From the NCBI GenBank assembly GCA_036365145.1, contig JAEOAD010000029.1, forward strand, positions 18,978,001 to 19,042,000: a DNA stretch of 64,000 nucleotides. The letters run 5' to 3'. Under the pieces are notes generated by a model. It was not told where the DNA came from. It did not search any database and was given only the letters and a program-made list of their open reading frames with translations. A program made the position numbers and the translations under genes. The DNA comes from Orientallactaga sibirica. Its lineage: Eukaryota > Chordata > Mammalia > Rodentia > Dipodidae. Positions 21,838 to 31,450 of this stretch are shown here, in pieces (within the stretch, counting starts at the first letter, position 1; the number at the start of each line of letters is the position of its first letter).

Positions 21838-21913
21838 GGTATCAATATGCTTGTTCACCTGAGTCAGAGGGAGAATGGGCTTCCTCCTCAATATAACAAA
21901 GAGTTTTCCTAAA
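21838..21913 (+). mobile_element. L1 5' region resumed after the ERV
   Basis: The sequence continues the L1 leader cut at 13,420 and leads into the ORF1 start. It opens with the second copy of the ERV's 5-base target (ggtat). No separate function is visible. Confidence 0.7.
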
Positions 21914-23007
21914 ATGGGTAGACACCAACACAAAAACATCCAATGAAAGCCAGAAAAGTGAGAGATATCCTCCAAGGATGTCTAGTCCTACAGTGGAAGC
22001 CTCCAATGAAATCAGAGAAATTAACAGAAGTTCATTCCCAAAATGAAAACATAACAACTAATGGCACCCTGATTAAAAAAAAAAAAAAATGAACTTGAAG
22101 AAAACTGTCAAAGAACCAACAATCATAACAATGAAATTGAATACAATCATCTCCTAGAGCTCAGTTTTTGACAGTAGGCTTAACATGATTGAAGAAAACT
22201 TTAGAACCCTCCAATAATTTGAAGGTAAGTCAAGAAATGTAAGACCTCAACAACTGGTTGATTAACCTAAATGAAAACTTGATCAAATGCAAGAATTAAT
22301 TATAGGAAGCATCAAGAAAAACAGAATTGAATTGAAATTGTACCTCAAAAAAGAGATGGACATGATGCAAAACAACACAAAACAGAAAACAAAAATTAAC
22401 TGGAAATTATAAAAATCTCTCTAGAAACACTCACCAACAGAGTTACTCATGTGGAAGCAGAACTTCTGACCAGGAAGATAAGACAGAAGAAATTGATCCA
22501 GAGACCAAAAACTTTGCTAAATTCAAACAATCAAGTGAACTGAATATGAGGGAATGGTGGGACACTCTAAAATGACCAAACGTCCAGATCATAGGTATGC
22601 CAGAAGGAGAAGAAATCCAGACTAGAGGCACAGAGAACATATTCAACAAAATTATTGAAGAAGATTTTTGTGAATCTCACAAAAGAGAGGCCTATTCAGA
22701 TACAAGAAGCCCACAGAACACCAAACAGACAGGACCAAAGAAGAAACTCTCCACAACACATCATAGTTAAAACTCTTAACAATGAAAACTAAAGAGAGAG
22801 GGTTAAAGGCAGAAAGAAAGAAGCAAATAACAATATACAAAGGCAATCCCGTGAAAATTACATCAGATTTCTGAATGGAAACACTGAAAGCCAGAAGGGC
22901 CTGGAATGGAACACTTCAATGTATGAAAAACTATGGCTTCCTTCCCAAGTTACTTTACCCAGCAAAATTATCCCCCATGATAGATGGCAAAAGAAAAACC
23001 TTCCATG

Positions 23008-23040
<33 letters not shown>

Positions 23041-23100
23041 ATCTCTGTGATTATATGAATGCAAAGCCAAACCTATAAGGAATACTTGGGAAAATACTGC
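21914..23100 (+). pseudogene. L1 ORF1 remnant (RNA-binding chaperone ORF1p)
   Basis: L1 ORF1p is a trimeric coiled-coil RNA-binding protein that coats L1 RNA in the cytoplasm. The likely start is ATG 21,914 (MGRHQHKNIQ, then a stop). Visible parts: a Lys/Glu/Asn-rich coiled-coil-like region with many stops (22,100-22,450), the RRM-like core with 'IIGMPEGEE' near 22,590-22,620 and 'NIFNKIIEEDF' near 22,637-22,670, and the C-terminal domain with 'ETLKARRAW' and 'LLYPAKLS' (22,875-22,980). An A32 run at 23,008-23,039 interrupts the C-terminal domain just after the 'KTFHEK' position. It is badly decayed and cannot be expressed as one protein. The end near 23,100 is approximate. Confidence 0.82.
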
Positions 23101-23216
23101 ACACAGAATAGTCAACCAATTTCATGGGCCATCAAGAAGATCACAATAACCAAAATAAAACAGGCTCAAAACAGTACATAACACAAGAAACCACCAAAAC
23201 TCTCAAACACCTCACC

Positions 23217-26200
23217 ATGGCAGGGATTATTTCAAACATCACAGTAATAACTTTAAATATTAATGGCCTTAACTCACCCATCGAGAGACAAAGGTTATCA
23301 GGATGGATGAAAGAATTGGACCCATCTCTCTGCTGGCTTCAAGAAACCCACATCACCATTAAAGATACATACCTCCTCAGGGTGAAAGGATGGAAAATTT
23401 ATATTCCAGGCAAATGGAAATAAAAAACAAGCATGTGTTGCTATATTAATATCTGATAAAATAGACTTCAAACCAAAAGTAATAAAAAAGGATAAAGAAG
23501 GCCACTTCCTACTCATCAAGGGAATGAGCCAACAAGAGCACATCACAATCATAAACATATATGGCCAAATACAGGTGTACCACAGTTTATAAAACAAAAT
23601 CTACTAAACAACAAACAAAAATAAATACAAAATAAATGCCAACACCATCATAGTCAGAGACTTCAATACTCCTCTATCACCAATAGACATATCTTTCAAG
23701 CAGAAAATCAACATGGAAATTATAGACCTCAACAACATCATAGATCAACTAGACCTAATGGATTTTGACAAAACTTTCCACCCCAAATCTACAGAATACA
23801 CATTCTTCTCAGCAGTCCATGGAACCTTCTCCAAAATTGACTATATATTAGGCAATAAAGCATGCCTTAATAAAGTCGGGAAAAGTGAAAGTAACTTCCT
23901 GTAGCATGTCAGATCACAATGATTTAAAGCTATAAGTTAACAACAAGAGACACATCAAGAACTCCACTAGCTCCTGGAGAGTAGACAACACACCTTTAAA
24001 CAATGAATGGATCATGGAAATCAAAAGAGAAATTCTAAAATTCCTAGAATTGAATGATAATGTAAACACAACCTACCAAAACTTATGGGACAGAATGAAG
24101 GCGATACTAAGGGAAAAATTCATAGCCATAAATGCCTTCATTATAATGACAATAAGATCGCAAATCAATAATCTGACTGTACACCTAAAGGCACTGGAGA
24201 AACAAGAAGAATACAACCCAAAGAGCTCCAGATGAAAAGAAAAATCAAGATTAAAGCAGACAGTAATGAATTGGAAATTAAGAAAGCAATTTTAAAAATC
24301 AATGAAATGAAGAGCTTGTTCTTTGAAAAACTTAAACAAGATTGACAAACCCCTGCCAAAAATAAATAAAAATGGAGAAGTTTAAAAGCAAAGCAACAAA
24401 ATCAGAAATGACAAAGGAGAGATCACAACAGACACCACTGAAATTGAAAGAATCATTGGGCATACTTCCAAAACCTCTACACCACAAAATTAAATAATCT
24501 GGAAGAAATGGATGAATTCCTAGATACATACCACCTAATACAAAGGAACTCAGAGCAGTTTAATCTTCTAAATAAACCTATCACATCCATGGAGATTGAA
24601 AAGATAATCAAAAACCTCCCCAAAAAGTTAAGTCCACAACTGGATAGCTTCTTAGCTGAATTATATCAAACCTTCATAGAAGAACTCAAACCAATTTTTC
24701 GCAAACTATTCTGCATAATCAGAGACCAGGGAATCCTCTCTGACTCCTTTTAAAAAGCTAGAATCACACTAATACCACAACCAGACAGAGATGCAACGAG
24801 GAAAGAATATTATAGGTCTATAACCCTAGTGAACTTAGATGCAATGATCTTGAACAAAATTCTTGCAAACTGAATTCAACAACACATCAAAAGCATTATC
24901 TACCATGATCAAGTAGGCTTCATCCCAGGGATTCAGGGATGGTTTAACATACAGAAATGGGTCAATGTAATACACCACGTAAATAAATGGAACCAAAAGA
25001 AACACATAATCATCTCAATTGATGCAGAGAAGGCCTTTGACAAAATACACCACCAATTCATGATCAAAACACTGGAAATAATAGGCACAGAGGGTTTATA
25101 TGTTAACATAATAAAGGCTATATATAAAGCTCCTAAAGCCCAAATAATACTTAATGGGGAAAAAACTCAAGGACTTCCCACTGAGGTCAGGAACAAGACA
25201 CTCCCACCACTGCTTTTCAACATAGGACTAGAAGTACTAGCCCAAGCAATAAGACAGGTGAAAAAATAAAAAGTATTCGAATTGGAAAGGAAGAAGTCAA
25301 GTGACCTCTATTTGCAGATGACCTGATCTTATATATAAGTGACCCAAAAGTCTCCACCTCAAAATATCTAAAGGTAATAAAGTCCTTCAGCAAAGTGGCA
25401 GGAAACAAAATAAATGCACAAAAATAAGTAGCTTTTCTATATGCAAAGGAAAAATATACAGAGAAAGAAATCAGTGAGGCTGTCCCATTTTCAATAGCAA
25501 CAAAAAGAAATTAAATACCTTGGAATAACAGTAACTAAGGATGTGAAAGTCCTATAAAATGAAAATATAAAAACACCCAAGAAAGAAATAGAGGTTGTCT
25601 TGAGAAGATGGGAAGACCTCCCATGCTCCTGGATAGGTAGAATTAATATTGTGAAAATGGCAATTCTACCAAAAGCATATACAGATTTAATGCAATACTA
25701 ATAAAAATACCAGTGTCATTCTTCACAGAGATTGAAAAAATGATCTCAAAATTCATATTTTCCAGTGGAAATTCAATGGCAGAAAGCCTCAGATATCCAA
25801 ACATATCTGCAGCAAGAAAATAAAAATAAAAACAAGAACAAAACTCCTCTGGTGGTATGGTATCACCATACCTGATCTAAAACTATATTACAAAGCCATT
25901 GTGACAAAAACAGCATTGTATTGGAAGAAAAATAGAAACAGATAAATGGAACAGAATTGAAGACCCATTTCTTAGGGCAAGCAACTACAGCTGGTTGATT
26001 TTTGACAAAGATCCCAATAATGTGGACTGAGAAAAGACAGCATCTTCAACAAATGGTGTTGAAAAAATTGGATGACAATATGTAGAAAAATTGAATTAGA
26101 CTCACTCATTTTGCCATACACAAAATTCAAATCCAAATGGATTAATGACCTCAATATAAGTCCTGAAACTCTTCAACTACTGGAAGAAAAAAATTCGAGG

Positions 26201-27067
26201 TACTCTCCACAATATAGACTAGGAAAAGACTTCCTGAACCTCAGTAGTCAAGGAAATTAAACAAGCACTCAAGCAATGGGATCTCATGAAGCTAAAAAGT
26301 TTTTGCACAAACATACCATATGCAGAGCCAATAGATTACCCACAGAATGGGAGAAAATCTTTGCAGCTATACCACTGACAGAAACCTAATATCTAGAATC
26401 TACAAAGAACTCAAAAAACTAACCAATAATAAAAAAAATCAAACAACCCACTCCAAACGTAGGGCAGAGAACTAAATAGGGAGTTCTCAGAGGAAGAATT
26501 ACAAATAGCTAACACACACTTAAAAATGTTCAACATGCCTAACCACTAGAGAAATGCAAATTAAAACAACTATGAGATTCCACCTTACCCAGTAAGGAGT
26601 GCAAACATTAAAAAGTCAAATGAAAACAAATGTTGGTGATGCTGTGGGGAAATAGGAACACTCATTCACTGTTGTTGGGAATGTAAGCTGGTACAACCAC
26701 TGTGGAAATCAATATGGAGACTCCTGAAAAGGATGAATATAGAGTTACCAACAGACCCAGTTATTCCCTTACTGGAAATTTACCCTAAGTGCTCCACATC
26801 ACAGTTCAGAGATATTTGCTCAACCATGTTTATAGTTGTTCAATTCATAATAACTAAACACTGGAATAAACCCAGGTGCCCATCATTGGATGAATGGATA
26901 ACCAAGATTTGTTATAACTATATGATGGAATTCTACTCAGCAGTAAGAAAAAATGACACATTAAAATTTGTAGAAAAATGGTTGAACTTGAATAGATCAT
27001 TGTAAATGAACTCACACAATCACAGAAAGACAACTGTTGCATGATCTCACTCATCTGCAGTTTCTAA
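23217..27067 (+). pseudogene. L1 ORF2 remnant (endonuclease-reverse transcriptase)
   Basis: ORF2p nicks DNA and primes reverse transcription at the nick. ATG 23,217 lies in a good context (accATGg), and the length of ~3.85 kb equals ~1,280 codons, the normal ORF2 size. Endonuclease: 'TLNINGLNSP' and 'LQETH' near the start, 'RDFN' at about 23,656-23,667 where L1s have GDFN, and the 'SDHN' box at about 23,908. RT: '[10 protein letters not shown]' with the catalytic Asp at 25,021 and the FADD box at 25,311-25,322, the latter in another frame, so an indel separates the two. The C-terminal part ends with 'EFYSAVRKND' near 26,930-26,960. Numerous stops and frameshifts make it inactive. The open pieces at 23,124-23,423, 24,508-24,753, 25,060-25,269 and 26,733-27,005 are its surviving segments. 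Confidence 0.9.
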
Positions 27068-28451
27068 CCAGGACCATCCCAGGTTGCTGACATAACTGAA
27101 TAGCATCTTGAGACTCTGACAATAGGAAGGGTAGAGCTTGGGGGAAGGGGAAAAGTAGAGGGGGACACAAAACTGAACCCAAATTGAACTGGTACCATAC
27201 AATCCTGTATAGTGGAAGTCAGACTCAAAAGTGGAACACTCAAAAGGACCTTAGGGGCAAGCAGCACCTGAATCTAAGGGTCCTGGAGAGTGTGAGATGA
27301 AACCTAACCTCAAATTTCTCCTGTTTCTCTTTCTTCTCATTTTCTTTTTTCTTGTCCCTTGGTGCTGGCCTGTAATTCCCTGTACCAGGATGTGGTCTAC
27401 ATCCACAATGAGCAGTTGATCAGAGAGACCTACTAGATCTCCCAAAACAAACAAGACCGTCTTCTGTCAGAGCACTTGATTACCCAACAGAGGTTAATGG
27501 TAAGACCCTACTGCTGAAGATGCTGTTAGTATGGATCATAGAAAGAACTGGTTAGAATCTGGAGGCATTCCAGTCCCAGACAATTAGCCCATGTAGTGCT
27601 GGTAGGTGCTATATGAGCTTCCAGGGGAAAGTGGCCAACATCTGTGCAAGAAACTCAAAGTCTAAGCAACTCAGAAGCAAACAACCTGACATGAGTCTCA
27701 CCCAATTGCAATAGTGGCACACAGCTATGATGGGTAACCAACTGCTCCTGGATTGGTTAGCAGATCTGCTCAGTAGTAAGAAAACCATATCTGGAACTGG
27801 GAAGAAAGTCAGACGCATATCCAAATAATGATTTTGCTTTCTAGTCTCATGCTCCCACTAACCTTAGACTATAAGAGGGACTATACCCCTTTTATTCTCT
27901 CTAAATTAATTATGGTTATACCATTTAACTGGTGATGACTTCATTCTCCTGTGGAGAGAACCTGCTTCTTTTTTTCAGGTGGGAGGTGAACCTGATGAGA
28001 TAAATGACCCAGTGTACTCCACACTGGCCCCAGCTAAAACCACAGAGGAATTGGGGAAATGAGCTAGAGATCTGCTTTCCCAGTGAATCTGATATCAGCA
28101 CAAAGGTGAAGGAGATAGACAGTAAGGACACTCAACACCTACCAAATCAGAGATCCAGAGGCTCCTGAGTGCCTATCACTGAAGGAGACTTAAAATGCTA
28201 ACAGCATGGCTAACTGAATTTTGCAGAAGAGGAGGTGGAAAGATTGTTAGAGCCACACAATGGGACACTTTTTACAGAATCATTCCCTCTCACCCCACAT
28301 ACTGCATGAACCACAATCCCCATTGGGTTGACCTGCATCCCCAACAAGAAAGGCCTCTTCAGAAAAGGGGCAGGGACAAGGGAAAGGATGGTACCTACAT
28401 GTGTTGTTTTCATATTGAGTATGTCCATATCTAGCAAAAAATAAAATAAAC
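27068..28451 (+). mobile_element. 3' UTR of the full-length L1
   Basis: 1.38 kb between the ORF2 end and the A-rich terminus (aaaaaataaaataaa). A G-rich polypurine tract (gggggaaggggaaaagtagaggggg) at about 27,139-27,163 is in the place where mammalian L1s carry a quadruplex-prone tract. The distal 0.7 kb is the part shared with the fragment at 4,116-4,802, and about 27,560-27,790 is related to 43,140-43,398. The open frames in it are not genes. Confidence 0.85.
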
Positions 28452-28466
28452 AAATATTCCTTACTG
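28452..28466 (+). repeat. 3' target-site duplication of the full-length L1
   Basis: aaatattccttactg, paired with 12,974-12,988 (13 of 15 identical). It directly follows the A-rich tail and defines the L1 end. Confidence 0.75.
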
Positions 28467-28519
28467 AAGGGAAGAAGGAGACAAGGTTAAAAAGTCTAAA
28501 GAGCTGAAACTTAAAAGGT

Positions 28520-29150
28520 CACCTAATTACTTGTTCAGGTAATAGGAATGCTAAACAGAGGTTAAAGGGTAGACTGACCAATCTTAATCAGTAATTGAAA
28601 AGTTCCCTCCTGGGGGAAGAAAGGAAGCTCAGGAGACTCAGGAAGTCAACAAGTCAAGAAAGGTTGCAAGACCCCTCACTAAAGTAATATGAAGGGAAAA
28701 CAAATGCTTGGAGATGAGGCTCCAATGCAGCTGCATGTCATGGAGTGTGTCCAAGACTATGATGAGCTGAGCTGCATGCAAGTTGTGTAGTGAGATGCAG
28801 AGTTCCAGCTTTGTGACATGCTGGGTGGACTTTTTTTTTTAATATATATTTTTATTTATATTATTCTGATTTTACATTCATAGTATTGGTTCCATTGTCC
28901 TCCTCCCTGACCTCCCTCTTTCAAAGGGACCCTTGTCAATGGGCAGGCCCGCAGAGGGAACACCCGAACCACAGGAACCTGGGTGGACTTTTTGGTGTTG
29001 CAGCTGCCTTTGAGTCACCCATACTTCTGTAAGCAACCCCTCACCATGGCCTTTATGTAACCCAATATCCTCATCAGTGCACCAAAACTGGTTTTGGTGT
29101 GATCATGCTTTGGACTATCATCCGAGCCCTTGGTGGAATGAAGCGATGTA
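28520..29150 (+). mobile_element. Probable LTR, split by an L1 fragment
   Basis: A region with recurrent 'gctgcatg' blocks, 'ttgtgacatgctgggtggac', 'gtgttgcagctgcctttgagtcacccat' and 'tatgtaacccaatatcctcatcagtg' reads like a rodent LTR in which a polyadenylation signal has decayed (AATATC). It is continuous once the inverted L1 piece at 28,836-28,978 and one target copy are removed. I cannot name the family and the ends are approximate. Confidence 0.4.
28836..28978 (-). mobile_element. Short 5'-truncated L1 3' end, inverted
   Basis: Read on the minus strand it ends 'gaatgtaaaatcagaataatataaataaa', then a T/A tail, matching the end of the L1 at 4,802. A perfect 15-bp target duplication, ctgggtggacttttt, lies at 28,821-28,835 and 28,979-28,993. 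At ~143 bases it is a severely truncated insertion, and apparently the youngest L1 event here. Confidence 0.87.
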
Positions 29151-29490
29151 TGTTTATGTCACCTTAAGAAAAAATCTTCACAGGACATCACTTGCATTAT
29201 TCTCATGTGAAATGATAAGTAACTGAAACCCATCTCACCCTGAACAAAAACAATTATAGAAGGCTTGAGTTCCTCACATGCTTCTTGGCAAAGTTAATAT
29301 GATTTATTTCCTTGTCTATTTCACCTTGTGTGCAAAGATTTTCTATCAAGGTCTTTGACATATTCTGGCATTTAGAGAATCACACTTTAGTGTTTTTTGT
29401 TTTAGTGTTTCCCCCCCACCGAAACACAGAAAGCAATCTATTAAGGGGCTGGTTACATAGATGATCATAGCTTAATAATTAGTGTTACTG
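29151..29490. other. Unassigned sequence
   Basis: AT-rich, no repeat or exon recognised. Confidence 0.5.
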
Positions 29491-29790
29491 TAAGTAAACA
29501 CGGTATTTATTGAGTGCTGGCCTGTATGCCAGGCTCTTTTCTATGAAATTTAAATGTGCCATCTCACTCGACCCATTCTAATGTTTACTTTAGATGGATG
29601 GATACATTGAGATCCTATATTAATCATTTTAAAATTCTCACAATTTTGAGTTGTAAAGTTCAGAAAGTAGATATTCCTTTATGAGTTGCAAATCCCTGAA
29701 CTTTCATTCTCACAGTCCTCATATCTACTGAACCAGAAGCTATGTGATGGTGGCCTTGACTGTTATCAAAGATAACCAGGGAATTCAGAT
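29491..29790 (+). mobile_element. Ancient MIR/L2-like relic
   Basis: 'ggtatttattgagtgctggcctgtatgccaggctcttttcta' followed by 'tgtgccatctcac' resembles the MIR/L2 phrase about residence at 'tattgagcacttactatgtgccagg'. The remainder to 29,790 is weakly similar. It is old, shared across mammals, and called from a remembered consensus. Confidence 0.5.
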
Positions 29791-30154
29791 ATAAGACACA
29801 TATGAGAAAAGACCACTGTGCTAATGCATTCTGTTTTAGTGTTTAATTTTCATTGCTTTGAATATACATAAATGGTGAAGATATACTTTAAAAAGTAAGG
29901 CTAGAAGGTTCTTTGGATATTATTATTATTATGAGTAGTTTGTTAAACAACCAGTTTTACAATTTACTTTATCAGCATTATTTCATAACTTCTTAGTAAT
30001 TCAGAGTGTTCAGTGTGCAAGCAATGAGGATCTTAAAAAGTCAGAAATATAAAAACCATTGCCCTTTACCTCCAAGAACTTGCAATTCACATGTTAAATA
30101 AGGAGGGTATTTTTAATGGGATTGCTAAAACACATCATATAGTTGCATGATTTA

Positions 30155-30350
30155 GAATGTGGCAGCTTAAATTAGAATCTAAGTTTGGAAACCAGTTCCA
30201 ACATTTATTAGATATGATATGACATCAAAGTTATTTGGCTATCACAGTTACTTACCATCCTAAACTTCATGAAAGAACTTAGCTTTAGAGGTTATTATGA
30301 AAATTAAATGAACAAGTCAAAGTTAGCATATATAAGACACATGCATACCC
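30155..30350 (+). mobile_element. MIR SINE relic
   Basis: The order 'ttggaaaccagttccaac' , 'atttattagatatgatatgacatcaaagttatttggc', and 'ggttattatgaaaattaaatgaacaag' follows MIR (tRNA-like head, CORE with 'tgtgaccttgggcaagtt', then 'gaggattaaatgag'). It is highly diverged. Confidence 0.6.
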
Positions 30351-30437
30351 ATGTATATTACAGCATGAGTCACACTAGATAAGGTATATAACTAGCCTTG
30401 GTGCCAAACAAAAGAGAACTGGATGAGGAAAATTTGA

Positions 30438-30439
<2 letters not shown>

Positions 30440-30471
<32 letters not shown>
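30440..30471 (+). repeat. (CA)n microsatellite
   Basis: Sixteen uninterrupted CA units, immediately upstream of an L1 3' end. Confidence 0.97.
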
Positions 30472-30475
<4 letters not shown>

Positions 30476-31080
30476 CAGCCATAAAGAAGAAACAAGAACA
30501 TTTAAAGGAAAATGTTTAGAATTAGACAGTATCATGTTAAATGACATAAGAAAAATTCTCAGTAATAAAAGTACCAAATAAGTTCTCTCATATGTGGAAT
30601 CTTGAAAAAAAAAAAAAAGACATAAAAATAGAAGGAGAGGGCTGAAGAGATGGCTTAGCGGTTAAGGCGCCTGCCTGCTAAGCCTAAGAACCCAGTTCCA
30701 ATCTCCAGGTCCCATGTTTAGCCAGATGCAGTGATGCAAGGGCGCAATGCCGCATTTGCCCACAAGGGGGCGCATGCATCTGGATTTCGTTCACAGCAGC
30801 TGAGAGACTGCTGGCACACCCATTCTCTATCTGTCTCCCTCTCCCTCTCTCTCTGTCTCTCTCTCCAAAAAAAAAAAAAAAAAAAAAAAAAAATAGAAGG
30901 AGAAAAATTAGAAAAGAAGAAGTGTACTGGAGGAAGAAGAGGGGGAAATTATGGCAATTGGGGAGGAATATGATGATATGAACTTAATATGTTATGTGTA
31001 CATGTAAAAATATAACAAGGTACTCATTAATTTGTGCAAATGACATATGCAAACAACATACATAAAAACAAGTAGAAATT
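30472..31080 (+). mobile_element. L1 3' end, Lx-like, with a SINE inside
   Basis: 'tcagccataaagaagaaacaa...aggaaaatgtttagaattagac' is the decayed ORF2 terminus (the usual text is a 'cagccatgaagaa...aaaatgg' phrase). 'ctctcatatgtggaatcttgaaaaa', a purine-rich part (ggaggaagaagaggggg) and the end 'ggaatatgatgatatgaac...atgtacatgtaaaaatat' follow. The tRNA-SINE at 30,639-30,888 interrupts it. Confidence 0.8.
30639..30888 (+). mobile_element. tRNA-derived SINE, long CpG-rich subtype
   Basis: Full-length: gggctgaagagatggcttag, A box 'gcggttaaggcgcctg', block 'gcaagggcgcaatgccgc', (ct)n and a ~27-base A tail. Perfect 15-bp target duplication aaaaatagaaggaga at 30,624-30,638 and 30,889-30,903. The well-kept CpGs suggest a recent insertion. 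Confidence 0.95.
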
Positions 31081-31273
31081 ATTTTGTACGATGTATAAAA
31101 TATATTTAACTCTGAATATAAATGTTCGTTGATTATAATTAACTCTTTACTATTATTAGTTTTAACATTAGCAAGAAGTATCAGAAAGGTTACTGAAGAC
31201 TAAGGAAAGGATGAATAGAGAAATGGGACCTAATTTCAGTCTTTATCTCTCTCTGGTTAAAAGGAAAAGAGAA

Positions 31274-31436
31274 GGCCGGGTGTGGTGGCGCATGCCTTTA
31301 ATCCCAGCACTCGGGAGGCAGAGGTAGGAGGATCACCATGAGTTCAAGGCTACCCTGAGTATACAGAATGAATTCCAGGTGAGCCTGAGCTAGAGTGAGA
31401 CCCTACCTCAAAACAAAAACCAAAAAAAAAAAAAAA
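31274..31436 (+). mobile_element. B1 SINE (7SL-derived)
   Basis: ggccgggtgtggtggcgcat, 'ctttaatcccagcact', 'gaggtaggaggatcac', a 'cctgagtatacagaatgaattccag' right arm and an A tail. Perfect target duplication aaaggaaaagagaa at 31,260-31,273 and 31,437-31,450. Confidence 0.96.
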
Positions 31437-31450
31437 AAAGGAAAAGAGAA

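Larger units (their letters stand above)
12989..28451 (+). mobile_element. Full-length L1 retrotransposon, interrupted by an ERV
   Basis: All L1 parts are present in order: GC-rich 5' UTR with tandem monomers (12,989-13,420), the rest of the 5' region and ORF1 (21,838-23,1xx), ORF2 (from 23,217 to about 27,067), 3' UTR with a G-rich purine tract and an A-rich end (to 28,451). Removing the ERV at 13,421-21,837 leaves an element of about 7.04 kb, typical for a full-length mammalian L1. Both ORFs carry many stops and frameshifts, so this copy cannot move by itself. An imperfect 15-bp target duplication flanks the whole element. The ERV must be younger than the L1, because the L1's two parts flank it. 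Confidence 0.88.
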
